DNA of 64,000 nucleotides from Methylobacterium haplocladii (lineage in GTDB: Bacteria > Pseudomonadota > Alphaproteobacteria > Rhizobiales > Beijerinckiaceae): the NCBI RefSeq assembly GCF_007992175.1, contig NZ_BJZT01000035.1:1-64000 (forward strand), in the 5' to 3' direction. The translations under genes were made by a program, and so were the position numbers. The notes under the pieces are model-generated. The model saw only the letters and a list, made by a program, of their open reading frames with translations, did no database searches and had not been told where the DNA came from. Shown here one piece after another: positions 35,082 through 44,401 of this stretch (its first letter is position 1; each line of letters begins with the position of its first letter).

Positions 35082-35855
35082 TCAGGCCGCAGCCTCGGAC
35101 ATGTCCTCGCGGGAATTGTGCGGCAGGTACGCGATGAGCATCTCGCGCACGAGCGTGGCGCTCTTCTGATCGCGGATCAGCAGGATGCCGTCGATGATGA
35201 GCGAGCGTGAGACGTCCTCTTCCTCCAGTTTGAGGTGGAGCTTGTCGGCGATCGGCAGCGCGATCATGTTCGCGATCAGCGCGCCGTAGAGGGTGGCGAG
35301 CAGCGCGGTCGCCATGGCGGGCCCGAGCTTCGAGGGGTCGGACATGTGTGCGAACATCGTCACCATGCCGAGGATGGTGCCGATCATGCCCCAGGCCGGC
35401 GCGCAGTCGCCGAAAGCGCGATAGATCTTCGAGCCCTCGTCGAGATGCATCAGGAAGTTGTCGCGGTCGCGCTCCATCGTGTCGCGGATGAATTCGCGGT
35501 CGTAGCCGTCGGCGATATAGCGGGCGCCCTGGGCCAGGAACGGGTCGGAGATCTCCATCGATTCCAGCGCGATCGGGCCGGACCTGCGCACGACCTCGGC
35601 AATCTTGGTGATCTCTTCGATGAGCTCGCGCGGCTTCACGGGGCGCATGGTGAACGCGAAGCGCAGGCCCATCGGCAATCCGTGCAGGATCGTCGTGAAC
35701 GGGAACCGCATCATCGTCGCCATGGTGGCGCCGCCGAAGATCACGATGAAGGCGTGCTTGTCGTAATAGGCGCCGAAATCGCCGCCATCGATCATGATCA
35801 GCGTGAAGACGACGCCGAAACCGCCTAGTAGACCGACACCGGTCGCGAGATCCAT
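35082..35855 (-). CDS. motA: Flagellar stator protein MotA
   Basis: A MotA/PomA-type proton-channel protein of 257 residues with four membrane spans. The first is ATGVGLLGGFGVVFTLIMI; the last two flank PAWGMIGTILGMVTMF and LGPAMATALLATLYGALIANMI. The cytoplasmic loop contains charged residues that normally contact the FliG rotor (RRSGPIALES and nearby). ATG 35855 (MDLATG) gives the family start. It is the first gene of motA-motB and is divergent from the ABC exporter. Confidence 0.87.
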   Translation of the reverse strand: MDLATGVGLLGGFGVVFTLIMIDGGDFGAYYDKHAFIVIFGGATMATMMRFPFTTILHGLPMGLRFAFTMRPVKPRELIEEITKIAEVVRRSGPIALESMEISDPFLAQGARYIADGYDREFIRDTMERDRDNFLMHLDEGSKIYRAFGDCAPAWGMIGTILGMVTMFAHMSDPSKLGPAMATALLATLYGALIANMIALPIADKLHLKLEEEDVSRSLIIDGILLIRDQKSATLVREMLIAYLPHNSREDMSEAAA

Positions 35856-35986
35856 CACGCGACGCTCGACCCTTGGCCCTGCGCAAATGGCGGAGGAGTG
35901 CCATAGGTCTAAAAAATCACACTGAACGAACCGTAAAAGCTCATGCGGCAATCATTCCGCGGGTCATGCAGCGTTCAGCCACGAAT

Positions 35987-36017
35987 TGCGATAAGCCCTT
36001 CGTCACGATGCGATAAG
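35987..36017. repeat. Two TGCGATAAG direct repeats upstream of the ABC exporter
   Basis: TGCGATAAG occurs at 35987 and again at 36009, 22 bases apart (about two helical turns), in the divergent region between motA and the exporter. It could be a protein-binding site. Function unknown. Confidence 0.3.
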
Positions 36018-36113
36018 GGCCGTCAGAGCCCGGTTCGCACTCGGACGAGGAAACGGCAACCGCGGCTTTCGCCCGGTTTGTTTTTCCGGGGCGGGTTGGG
36101 AGCTGTGTCCACC

Positions 36114-37901
36114 ATGTCGATGATTCGGCTCTATGCGCGGGTCATGGGTCTTCTCGGCGCCGACAAGCGCCTTGCGATCGGGCTCGTCTGCGCGAACGTC
36201 CTGCTCGCGGTGGCGGCCTTCGCCGAACCGTTGATCATGGGCCGCATCATCGACGGTCTGACCCATCTGACGCGGGGCTCCAACGCCTTCACGACCATGG
36301 TGCCGTGGATCGTGGCCTGGGTCGCTTTTGGCATCTTCACCATCGGCGCCGGCGTCACCATCGCCCTGCATTCCGACCGCCTCGCCCATCGCAACCGGCT
36401 CTCGACCATGGCCGGCTATTTCGAGCACGTCCTCGACCTGCCGCTCGCCTTCCATTCCGCCAACCATTCCGGCCGCGTGCTCAAGGCGATGCTGGAGGGC
36501 ACCAATGGCATGTCATGGCTGTGGCTCGGCTTCTTCCGCGATCACTTCGTCGCCCTGGTCTCGCTCGGCGTGCTGCTGCCGATGACGCTGCTCATCAACT
36601 GGCAGCTCGGCTCCATCCTCGTCGTGCTCGTGCTCGTCTTCACGGTGCTGACGTCGTTCGTGATGCGCCGTACCGAGCAGCTCCAGGGCAAGGTCGAGGA
36701 GTTTCATTCGGGCCTCGCCGCCCACGCCTCGGATGCCATCGGCAACGTCGCCGTGATCCAGTCCTTCACCCGCGCCAAGGCGGAGAAGGAGGCAATGCAC
36801 GGCATCATCTCGAACCTTCTGAAGGCGCAGATCCCGGTGCTGTCGTGGTGGGCGCTCGCTGCCGTCGCCACCAAGGCCTCGGCGACGCTGACCATGACCG
36901 CGATCTTCATCACCGGCATCTTCCTGCACCAGAACGGCGCCGCCACCGTCGGCGAGGTCGTCGCCTTCATGAGCCTCGCCACCATGCTGGTTTCACGCCT
37001 CGATCACGTCGTGACCTTCGTCAACGGCCTGTTCCAGCAGGCTCCGAAAATCCGCGAGTTCTTCGAGATCATCGACACCGTGCCGACGGTGCGCGACCGG
37101 CCGCATGCCGTACAGGTCGCCCGCTTCGAGGGCGAGGTCAGCTTCGACGACGTCGAGTTCTCGTACGACGGTCGCCGCAAGGCGCTTGCCGGCGTCTCCT
37201 TCACGGCCGCCCCGGGGCAGACCATCGCGCTCGTCGGCACCACGGGTTCAGGGAAGTCGACGACGCTCGGCCTGCTGCACCGTAGCTTCGACCCGAGCGC
37301 TGGCGCGATCCGCATCGACGACACCGACATCCGCGACATCGGCCTGACCAGCCTGCGCCACAACATCGGCGTGGTCTTCCAGGAGCCGATGCTGTTCGCC
37401 CGCTCCATCCGCGAGAACCTCCAGGTCGGCCGCCCGAACGCCACCGACGCCGAGATGCTCGACGCCCTCGACCGTGCCCAAGCCAGCGAGTTCATGGCCC
37501 GGCAGATGGACGGCCTCGACACGGTTATCGGCGAGCGCGGCCGCTCGCTTTCCGGCGGCGAGCGCCAGCGCCTGTCGATCGCCCGCGCGCTCCTCAAGAA
37601 CCCGCCGGTGCTGATCCTCGACGAGGCCACCAGCGCGCTGGACGCCTCCACCGAGCGCAAGCTTCAGGGTGCCCTGGAGGAGGTTATGAAAGGCCGCACC
37701 ACTTTCGTGATCGCTCACCGCCTCGCGACGATCCGCAACGCCGACCGAATCATGGTCTTTCACGAAGGCCGGATCGTCGAGAGCGGCACGTTCGACGAGC
37801 TGGTCGCCCAGGGTGGCCGTTTCACGGAGCTCGCCCGCGCCCAGTTCATGGCGGCTGAGGCGGATGCGATGGCCGAAGAGCCGGTGGCCATCGCCGCCTG
37901 A
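36114..37901 (+). CDS. ndvA: ABC exporter resembling the cyclic beta-1,2-glucan transporter (NdvA/ChvA)
   Basis: A 595-residue fused permease/ATPase. The N-terminus (IRLYARVMGLLGADKRLAIG, then FAEPLIMGRIIDGLT) and spacing follow the NdvA/ChvA group, which exports cyclic beta-1,2-glucans to the periplasm in Rhizobiales. Six membrane helices occupy ~20-310. The ATPase domain has Walker A GTTGSGKST, signature LSGGERQRL, Walker B VLILDEATSALD and the AHRLAT H-loop. GGGAG precedes the start region. The partner cyclic-glucan synthase gene (ndvB) is not in the window, so the substrate is an inference. Confidence 0.72.
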   Translation: MSMIRLYARVMGLLGADKRLAIGLVCANVLLAVAAFAEPLIMGRIIDGLTHLTRGSNAFTTMVPWIVAWVAFGIFTIGAGVTIALHSDRLAHRNRLSTMAGYFEHVLDLPLAFHSANHSGRVLKAMLEGTNGMSWLWLGFFRDHFVALVSLGVLLPMTLLINWQLGSILVVLVLVFTVLTSFVMRRTEQLQGKVEEFHSGLAAHASDAIGNVAVIQSFTRAKAEKEAMHGIISNLLKAQIPVLSWWALAAVATKASATLTMTAIFITGIFLHQNGAATVGEVVAFMSLATMLVSRLDHVVTFVNGLFQQAPKIREFFEIIDTVPTVRDRPHAVQVARFEGEVSFDDVEFSYDGRRKALAGVSFTAAPGQTIALVGTTGSGKSTTLGLLHRSFDPSAGAIRIDDTDIRDIGLTSLRHNIGVVFQEPMLFARSIRENLQVGRPNATDAEMLDALDRAQASEFMARQMDGLDTVIGERGRSLSGGERQRLSIARALLKNPPVLILDEATSALDASTERKLQGALEEVMKGRTTFVIAHRLATIRNADRIMVFHEGRIVESGTFDELVAQGGRFTELARAQFMAAEADAMAEEPVAIAA

Positions 37902-38267
37902 CTGCTGCGAAACGTGCGGACTGAGACCGGAGTCGAAGCGGCTGGACGCTTCAGTGGTTCAGTCCCGATACACCTGACCCCGCATGAGCGCACGCCGACA
38001 ACCTCGACATTGCCGACGCAAAAAAAGGCCTGCCATCCGGAAGGAAAGCAGGCCGATCAGGCGGAGGGATGTCACATAGAGCGTAGGGTCAAAGCGCCGC
38101 AGCAGGTTGGGGTTCCGTCGAAGACCCGCGAGAGCGAGTGAATTCTCCGGAAATTCGTGCTGCCACCAGATAAATTCGAGCCCACGGCGGCTGTCTGATA
38201 GGCAAAATCCCATCTCCGGTTGCAAAACCGAAGATGGGCCAAAAACGAGCTCTGTATTCTGGCGGCG
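37902..38267. other. Intergenic region after the exporter
   Basis: About 365 bases, less GC-rich than the average of the window. It holds the 38020-38054 terminator reading leftward. The ~210 bases between the terminator and the 77-aa gene carry no convincing gene. They could be a long 3' UTR or a small RNA on the minus strand. Confidence 0.35.
38020..38054 (-). terminator. Rho-independent terminator (minus strand)
   Basis: On the minus strand GGCCTGC, a 14-base loop and GCAGGCC are followed by seven T residues. It would end transcription coming from the 77-aa gene, 213 bases upstream. Confidence 0.7.
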
Positions 38268-38501
38268 TTACTTGCCGGAAGCACCCTTCTGCTTTTCCTT
38301 GTCAGCCGAGGCGGCGTTCTCCTGCATGTTCTTGTCGGCCGATCCGCCGCCCTTGCTCGACGGCTCCGGCGTGGTGCCAGCAGCGGAGCCGGAGGTCTTT
38401 CCGTCCGAACTCTTGCTCTCCTCAGCAAACGCGGCGGGAGCCGCCAAAAGGCCGAGCGCGAGTACTGCGCCGAGACCGGCGCGCGACATCATCTTGGTCA
38501 T
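38268..38501 (-). CDS. Small secreted hydrophilic protein, 77 aa
   Basis: A Sec signal (LGAVLALGLLAAPAAFA) precedes a mature ~50-residue peptide built of Ser, Gly, Lys, Glu and Ala without hydrophobic core residues. It is probably disordered in the periplasm. AGGGAAAC lies 5 bases before the ATG. Small Ser/Lys-rich secreted proteins of this kind are common in Methylobacterium but have no known role. Confidence 0.65.
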   Translation of the reverse strand: MTKMMSRAGLGAVLALGLLAAPAAFAEESKSSDGKTSGSAAGTTPEPSSKGGGSADKNMQENAASADKEKQKGASGK

Positions 38502-38710
38502 TGAGCGTTTCCCTGAATTTCAGCGATCTGAGCGGTGCGCAGCGAGACGCACACAATTGCCGCCGTTTGATCAACCGCGAACATCCGCATAAAGTTCACG
38601 GCATTCCTGCTCGATGATCCTGGCGTGCTCAAATGTACGTTTATGTACGATTGGAGGCGTGCGTAATCGTATCGGGACAACGATTAGTTTAGCCGCATGC
38701 AATCGTAAAA

Positions 38711-40291
38711 TCAGTGTCCGGCCCGCCTCCGCAACACCAGCGCGCCGATCCGCGCCAGTGCCCCCGAGAGCGTGCGGACGATCCGGGCGGTCGGGCCTCC
38801 GGTCGCGCGCAGGGCGAGGACCGAGTGCATCAGCGTGTCCGGTAACCCCACTTCCGGCTCCAGCCGCTCCCCGAACACGGCGATCTCGCCGACGTCGAAT
38901 TCGGTCCCCGGCAGAACATCGATCCGGACGAAGCGCGTCGGCAGGGGACAGCCCGTCCGGTACGTGAAGAGCGTCGCGTCCGGGCCATCCGGCCGGGCCT
39001 CGACGACGTCCGATCCCGACACCGTAACCCAATCGACCGCGTCGCCCGAGACGTCGATCGAGAACGATCCGGGCTCGGTGGTGCCGGACCGGTCGCGCAC
39101 CGTGATGGCATTGACCGATCGAACGGCCTCCCATCCGATCTGCCAGCGGACGATCCGGCCGTCGGCGCGCCGCGCCTTGACCGTGCCCTGTCCCGCCATG
39201 TCCTCGCCGAACGCGGCCGGACCCGAGCGCGTCGGCCAAAGCGGCCTCGGAACGCGCGCCGCGGCCTGCGGCGAGATCCGGCCCGCGCGGAACGCATCGG
39301 CGATCCGGGCGAGTTCGCCGGCCATCCAGGCCGGATCGGCGATGACCATGGCCACCGCGAACCCCGCCACAGTGCCCGGCTCCTCCCGCAGCCCGTCGAT
39401 GACGTGCAGGAACAGGCTCCGGTTGCCGCAGACCCGGTCGATCAGGGCCTGGTTGCTCGACGCCGCGAGGTTGTTCGAGAGGGTGCAGAGCTGCTGGCCG
39501 CCGCGGAACGCCGTCGTGTGGAAGGCGGAACTGGCAAAACCCATGGCGATGCGCGCACGCGACCAGAGCCGGAGCTGTTCGGCGAAGCCGAGGCGTTCGG
39601 GATGTACCGTGGCGACGCCGTGGCGCGCGAGCGCCTCGGTCAGCTCGATCTCGTTGACGATGGTACGGTTGCCGGAGGCGATCAGCGCCTTCGACAGCCA
39701 GACATCGGCCTGCGGCGGAGTCTCGGCGGCAGCCCCGCCGAGAACATGGTCGCCGATCCTCCGCATCATCGCGTGATAGGCCGGCGAGGCGGAAAAGTTC
39801 TCGACGAAGGACGGTTCGGCGATGGTCAGCGACGGAAACCGGAACGGTCCCTCGACCCGCACGAGCTGCTCGCGCCGCACGCCGAGTGCCTCCAGACAGA
39901 GCCGGATGTAGTCGATCCGAAACAGCGCCTCCGGATCGTCGGTCCCGACATAGGCGATGCGGGTGGCACCGTCCGCGTGCTGTGCCAGCGCCCAGAGCCG
40001 CGCTAGAGTGCCCACCAGAAAATGCCCGAAATGGACCTGGAACAGCCCGAGCCAGAACACGTCGCCGCCCGGCATGCAGGATGACGCGGCCGGCGGCTCG
40101 ATCGCGAGCGGGCCGCCGACGCTGGCGTGGTCCGGGAAGGCGCGGAAGAACCCGCTGTCCTCGATCATCCGACCGGAGCGGTCGTAGATCGACCAATGGT
40201 GCAGAAACACGTCCCGGTGGCGCACGACGCGCAGCGCGTCCTCGACCACGTTGCACTGGCCCCACAGGATCGGGCACTTCGCGAGCATCAT
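38711..40291 (-). CDS. Glycosyltransferase family 61 protein
   Basis: A 526-residue protein. The first ~370 residues resemble GT61/DUF563 enzymes: FHFGHFLVGTL-like segment FQVHFGHFLVGTLARLWAL, the HPERLGFAEQLRLW-SRARIAMGF segment, and the nucleotide-binding type turn SSAFHTTAFRGG. The last ~140 residues look like a discoidin-type carbohydrate-binding beta-sandwich (ITVRDRSGTTEPGSFSIDVS, TRFVRIDVLPGTEFDVGEI). It would add a sugar to a surface glycan or glycoprotein. The start overlaps the end region of the yihY-like gene with a 2-base gap, so they form an operon. Confidence 0.75.
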   Translation of the reverse strand: MMLAKCPILWGQCNVVEDALRVVRHRDVFLHHWSIYDRSGRMIEDSGFFRAFPDHASVGGPLAIEPPAASSCMPGGDVFWLGLFQVHFGHFLVGTLARLWALAQHADGATRIAYVGTDDPEALFRIDYIRLCLEALGVRREQLVRVEGPFRFPSLTIAEPSFVENFSASPAYHAMMRRIGDHVLGGAAAETPPQADVWLSKALIASGNRTIVNEIELTEALARHGVATVHPERLGFAEQLRLWSRARIAMGFASSAFHTTAFRGGQQLCTLSNNLAASSNQALIDRVCGNRSLFLHVIDGLREEPGTVAGFAVAMVIADPAWMAGELARIADAFRAGRISPQAAARVPRPLWPTRSGPAAFGEDMAGQGTVKARRADGRIVRWQIGWEAVRSVNAITVRDRSGTTEPGSFSIDVSGDAVDWVTVSGSDVVEARPDGPDATLFTYRTGCPLPTRFVRIDVLPGTEFDVGEIAVFGERLEPEVGLPDTLMHSVLALRATGGPTARIVRTLSGALARIGALVLRRRAGH

Positions 40292-40293
40292 GG

Positions 40294-41187
40294 CTAGTCG
40301 GCCCGCGCGCCGGCTGCCTCGATCTGCCGCGCCTTCATTCGCGCCTGGAGGCGCTGGCGGCGGGCGGCGATGACCGTGCCGTTGATCTCGCCGCCGAACA
40401 GGAACATCGCCGCGAGCCAGTAGAGGAACACCAGGAACACCATCGCCGTGGCGAGGCCGCCATAGGTCGAGACGTAGGCGTTCGAGAAGCGGTCAAGATA
40501 GAAGCCGAAGCCGAGCCCGGCGAGGAACCAAAGCACCAGCGTCACCGCGATGCCCGGCAGCACCGCGAGCAGCGGACGCCGCCCGGCCGCGACGAACTTG
40601 TGCGCGATGACGAGCACGACGGCGATCAGCAGAGCCGTGATGCCAATCCGCCCGATCGTGACGGTGAGCCCAAGGGATTCGAGTCCCGGCGCCACGAACA
40701 CCGCCTGCCGCCAGAGCAGCGGCCCGAGCACCACCAGCAGCGCGAAGGCGAGCATCGCGAAGGCGCCGCAGATCACGTAGCCGATCGATTCGAGCCGGGT
40801 CAGCCACCACGATCGCATCTCGCGCCGGCCGTAGGCGCGATTGAGGCCGACGCGTAGCGATTCGACCCCTGACGAGGAGAAGTAGAGGGCCAGCACGGCG
40901 CCGAGGGTCAGCACGCCGCCGCGCTGCTCGGTGAGCACGCGGTGGACCTCTCCGGCGATGGGATTGGCGACCTCGCGCGGCAGGGCATCGAAGAGCAGCG
41001 TGCCGGCATCGTCCGCCAGCGATTTCGAGCCGAGCAGGCCGGCGAGCGCCGCGAGCAGGATCAGAAACGGAAACAGCGAGGTCAGCAGCGAAAGCGCGAT
41101 GTGGCTGGCGATGGCCCAGCCGTCATGGGCGACGAAGCGCTGGGCGGCGACGCCAGCGACGTCGAGGCTCTTGCGGAAGCGGTTCAC
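40294..41187 (-). CDS. YihY/UPF0761 family inner-membrane protein
   Basis: A 297-residue protein with about six membrane helices. Family markers are GWAIASHIALSLLTSLFPFL at the first span, LYFSSSGVESLRVGLNRAYG in the middle and YGGLATAMVFLVFLYWLAAM near the C-terminus, followed by FLFGGEINGTVI. It was once annotated as ribonuclease BN, which is incorrect. The function is not established. GTG 41187 is chosen from family length although no good ribosome site is seen; an earlier start is possible. Confidence 0.82.
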   Translation of the reverse strand: MNRFRKSLDVAGVAAQRFVAHDGWAIASHIALSLLTSLFPFLILLAALAGLLGSKSLADDAGTLLFDALPREVANPIAGEVHRVLTEQRGGVLTLGAVLALYFSSSGVESLRVGLNRAYGRREMRSWWLTRLESIGYVICGAFAMLAFALLVVLGPLLWRQAVFVAPGLESLGLTVTIGRIGITALLIAVVLVIAHKFVAAGRRPLLAVLPGIAVTLVLWFLAGLGFGFYLDRFSNAYVSTYGGLATAMVFLVFLYWLAAMFLFGGEINGTVIAARRQRLQARMKARQIEAAGARAD

Positions 41188-41391
41188 GTTGGGGGCGGCT
41201 TCGTGCTGTCCAGGTGCCCGTGGGTGGGCTTTGTGCCGACTTACGCGGAATGAGCACCGGCCCGTCAACGTGGCAGCGAGGGGCATTACGTTTGCCGGCC
41301 TGCGGTGGCGTCCCGGTCACAGCCCGCGCATGCCAGACCGCCGGGCCTCGCGGTTGCATCGCCCTTTCCGGCATGGTGGAGGCCTCGGATC

Positions 41392-42273
41392 ATGCCGAGG
41401 ACCTCCGCCGGGCTATACGCCGCCCTGATCCCAAGCTTGTTCGTGGTGATCTGGGCGACCGGGTTCGTCACCGCCCGGCTCGTTGCGCCGCATGCCGAGC
41501 CGCTGGCCTTCGTCGCCTTGCGCGTCGTGGCGACCGCCCTTGTGCTCGCCGCGATCGCTCGGGTCCGGCATGTACGCTGGCCCTCGGGGCGCGCGTGGTG
41601 CGATGCCTCGATCGGCGGCGTGCTGATGCAGGGCGTCTACATCGCCGGGGTATTCTGGGCCGTGCATCGCGGCCTGCCGGCCGGCATCGCCGCGCTCGTC
41701 GGCAGCCTGCAGCCGCTGCTGACCGCCGCCATCGCCGGACCGATGCTCGGCGAGCATGTCGGCGGCCGGCGCTGGGCCGGCATCGGCGCAGGCTTTTTCG
41801 GCGCGGCCCTGGTGCTGGCGCCGAAGCTCGGCGCGGTCGACGCCTCGGGCATTCCGCCCGTGGCGCTCGGCGTCTGTCTCGGCGCGATGGCCGCGATGAC
41901 CCTCGGAACGCTGTGGCAGAAGCGCACGGGCGGCGGTGTCGACCTGCTCGCCAATGCCACGATCCAGTTCACCGGCGCCTCGCTGCTGATGGTGCCGCTG
42001 GCAGCCCTGTTCGGCGAATGGCGCTTCGATCCCGGCTGGCCGCTCGGCTTGGGCTTCGCGTGGTCCGTGTTCGGCAACTCGGTCGCCGGCATCCTGCTGC
42101 TGATGGTGCTGATCCGGCGCGGGGCGGTTGCGGGCGTCGCCTCGCTCTTCTTCCTGGTGCCGCCGGTCTCCGCCGTAATGGCCTACCTCCTCTTCGGTGA
42201 GGCGCTGAGCCCGGTGCAGATCGCGGGCATGGCGGTGGCGGCCGGTGGTGTTGCGTTGGCCAGCCGAGGCTGA
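41392..42273 (+). CDS. EamA-family (DMT) transporter
   Basis: A 293-residue drug/metabolite-superfamily transporter with ten membrane helices, made of two EamA repeats. The first is LIPSLFVVIWATGFVTARL to LQPLLTAAIAGPMLGE; the second is ALGVCLGAMAAMTLGTLWQ to VSAVMAYLLFGEALSP. It is probably an exporter of amino acids or metabolites. GGAGG precedes ATG 41392. It stands between divergently placed yihY and co-directional mcd. Confidence 0.82.
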   Translation: MPRTSAGLYAALIPSLFVVIWATGFVTARLVAPHAEPLAFVALRVVATALVLAAIARVRHVRWPSGRAWCDASIGGVLMQGVYIAGVFWAVHRGLPAGIAALVGSLQPLLTAAIAGPMLGEHVGGRRWAGIGAGFFGAALVLAPKLGAVDASGIPPVALGVCLGAMAAMTLGTLWQKRTGGGVDLLANATIQFTGASLLMVPLAALFGEWRFDPGWPLGLGFAWSVFGNSVAGILLLMVLIRRGAVAGVASLFFLVPPVSAVMAYLLFGEALSPVQIAGMAVAAGGVALASRG

Positions 42274-42344
42274 CTGCATTTTGCATTCAGCTGGGATCGC
42301 GGCGCAGCCGGGCAACAAACCTCTACTGCGGCACCGATCCACCC

Positions 42345-42350
42345 TATAAT
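42345..42350 (+). promoter_or_regulatory. Consensus -10 box upstream of mcd
   Basis: A perfect TATAAT lies 38 bases before the mcd start, in GC-rich surroundings where such a match is rare. No matching -35 was found, so an activator may be involved. Confidence 0.4.
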
Positions 42351-42387
42351 GACCCTCAAGGATTTCATTTCACGAGAGAGTTGAGAC

Positions 42388-44073
42388 ATGGCCGCCTCCC
42401 CCGCCGTTCGCCCCGACAACGACACCCAGGACCTCGTCGGCCTGACCCGCGATGCGGCGGACTCCGCGAAGAAGCTCGTCGCCGAGGCGACCGCGCGCGT
42501 CCGCAAGCTGATCCTGACGCCTGAGGGTAAGGTCGACGCGGCCAAGCTCGAGGCCGAGCAGCATGCCGCCCACGGCCTTGCCTGGCTTGCGACCTACGGC
42601 GAAGCGGTGCGCGAGCTCTCCGGCTACGCCGAGCGCCTGAAGTCCGAGGGCCGGCTCGGCGAGACCGAGATCCTCCTCGTGAAGATCGGCGCCGGCGAAT
42701 ATCTCGACCAGATGTTCGGCGGCATTCCGATGAGCCAGGGCGAGATGGTGCGCCCGACCTCGTCCCTCGGCTTCCAGCAGAGCGAACTCGCGCAGTACCG
42801 CACAGAGGCGGTCGAGGCTGTGATCGCCGACGGCAACACGGCGGCCAACCGGAAGGCGCTCGTCGCCAAGATCCGCGAAGGCTCGGGCTCTGCCACGATC
42901 GGCGATTCCGGTCTCGACGAGGACATGGAGGCTATCCGCTCCGAGATGCGCCGCTTCGGCAAGGCCGAGGTGGTCGACCAGGCGCACGAGTGGCACCTGA
43001 AGAACGACTACATCCCGATGGAGATCGTGGAGAAGATGGCCGAGCTCGGCGTCTTCGGACTGACGATCCCCGAGGAATACGGCGGCATGGGCCTTCCGAA
43101 GATCTCGATGTGCGTCGTCTCCGAGGAACTGTCGCGCGCCTATATTGGCGTCGGCTCGCTCGGCACCCGCACCGAGATCGCGGCCGAGCTGATCCTCGGC
43201 GGCGGCACCGAGGAGCAGAAGCAGCGCTTCCTGCCGAAGCTCGCCTCCGGCGAGATCCTGCCCACCGCCGTCTTCACCGAGCCGAACACGGGGTCCGACC
43301 TCGCCTCGCTCCGCACCCGCGGCACGAAGGAGGGCGATGTCTGGAAGATCAACGGCAACAAGACCTGGATCACGCACCCCGTGCGTGCCGACATCATGAC
43401 GGTGCTGGTGCGCACCAAGCCCGAGGAGAAGGGCCATCGCGGCCTCTCCATGCTCATCGCCGAGAAGCCGCGCGGCACCGACGAGGAGCCCTTCCCGGTG
43501 GAGGGTCTGTCCGGCGGCGAGATCCACGTACTCGGCTATCGCGGCATGAAGGAATACGAGCTGTCCTTCGAGGACTTCTCGGTTCCCGGCAACAACCTGC
43601 TCGGCGACGTCGAGGGCAAGGGCTTTGCCCAGCTCATGCAGACCTTCGAATCCGCCCGCATCCAGACCGCGGCCCGTGCCATCGGCGTCGCCCAGTCGGC
43701 GCTTGATGTCGGCCTGCGCTACGCCGAGGAGCGGGTGCAGTTCGGCAAGCCGCTGGTCGAGTTTCCCCGCGTCGCCGACAAGCTCGCGATGATGGCGGTG
43801 GAGATCAACATCGCCCGCCAGCTCACCTACTTCTCCGCCCGGGAGAAGGACGAGGGCAAGCGCTGCGATCTCGAAGCCGGTATGGCTAAGCTCCTCGGTG
43901 CCCGCGTCGCCTGGGCGGCCGCCGACAACGCCCTGCAGATCCACGGCGGCAACGGCTTCGCGCTCGAGTATCAGGTGAGCCGCCTGCTCTGCGACGCCCG
44001 CATCCTCTCGATCTTCGAAGGCGCCGCCGAGATTCAGGCGCAGGTGATCGCGCGGCGGTTGTTGGAGCAGTAA
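42388..44073 (+). CDS. mcd: Methylsuccinyl-CoA dehydrogenase (ethylmalonyl-CoA pathway)
   Basis: An FAD-dependent acyl-CoA dehydrogenase of 561 residues that oxidises (2S)-methylsuccinyl-CoA to mesaconyl-CoA, a step of glyoxylate regeneration during C1 and C2 growth. It has a ~155-residue N-terminal helical extension (VGLTRDAADSAKKLVAEA, RPTSSLGFQQSELAQYR) typical of methylsuccinyl-CoA dehydrogenases and absent from short-chain enzymes. The core contains FGLTIPEEYGGMGL, AVFTEPNTGSDLASLRTR, KTWITHP and QIHGGNGFALEYQVSRL. A terminator follows. Assignment is by architecture; ibd2-type isovaleryl-CoA homologues share the core. Confidence 0.85.
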   Translation: MAASPAVRPDNDTQDLVGLTRDAADSAKKLVAEATARVRKLILTPEGKVDAAKLEAEQHAAHGLAWLATYGEAVRELSGYAERLKSEGRLGETEILLVKIGAGEYLDQMFGGIPMSQGEMVRPTSSLGFQQSELAQYRTEAVEAVIADGNTAANRKALVAKIREGSGSATIGDSGLDEDMEAIRSEMRRFGKAEVVDQAHEWHLKNDYIPMEIVEKMAELGVFGLTIPEEYGGMGLPKISMCVVSEELSRAYIGVGSLGTRTEIAAELILGGGTEEQKQRFLPKLASGEILPTAVFTEPNTGSDLASLRTRGTKEGDVWKINGNKTWITHPVRADIMTVLVRTKPEEKGHRGLSMLIAEKPRGTDEEPFPVEGLSGGEIHVLGYRGMKEYELSFEDFSVPGNNLLGDVEGKGFAQLMQTFESARIQTAARAIGVAQSALDVGLRYAEERVQFGKPLVEFPRVADKLAMMAVEINIARQLTYFSAREKDEGKRCDLEAGMAKLLGARVAWAAADNALQIHGGNGFALEYQVSRLLCDARILSIFEGAAEIQAQVIARRLLEQ

Positions 44074-44105
44074 GCGGCCCGAGAGACGCGACGTCGAACG
44101 AAAAG

Positions 44106-44132
44106 CGCCGGGGTATCCACCCCGGCGTTTTT
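44106..44132 (+). terminator. Rho-independent terminator of mcd
   Basis: CGCCGGGG, loop TATCCA, CCCCGGCG, then TTTTT. It ends transcription 33 bases past the mcd stop and just before the convergent 64-aa gene. Confidence 0.85.
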
Positions 44133-44153
44133 CGTCTGGTACCAAGGTCTGGG

Positions 44154-44348
44154 CTACTTCGTGATCTTCACCGAGACCGGGTCGCTCGAAGGAAACGTTT
44201 CCTCGAGGGCCTCGTCGAGGCGGTCTTCCATCTTGCCTTGCGTGTTGGCGGCATTGGACTTGTCGCCCGTCGGTGTGTCGCTCGGACGCTTGCCGTGCTC
44301 GTCGGCCTTATTGTTGCCGGCCGGATCCTTGGCTGTCGTCTCGGACAT
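44154..44348 (-). CDS. Small acidic conserved protein, 64 aa
   Basis: A hydrophilic protein (MSETTAKDPAGNNKADEHGK) with the C-terminal motif LDEALEETFPSSDPVSV. This motif recurs in small uncharacterised proteins of Rhizobiales and Sphingomonads. No signal or membrane segment. The mcd terminator lies between it and mcd. Function unknown. Confidence 0.6.
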   Translation of the reverse strand: MSETTAKDPAGNNKADEHGKRPSDTPTGDKSNAANTQGKMEDRLDEALEETFPSSDPVSVKITK

Positions 44349-44401
44349 GTCGGTCGCTCGCTACTCTGAGGCCGCACCTGAATCGCGGTGCGCGTGCCCC
44401 C

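Noticed and set aside
37959..38225. An 88-codon minus-strand frame with a hydrophobic stretch
   Set aside because: It runs through the A-run terminator at 38020-38054, so it would be interrupted by termination; no conserved features.
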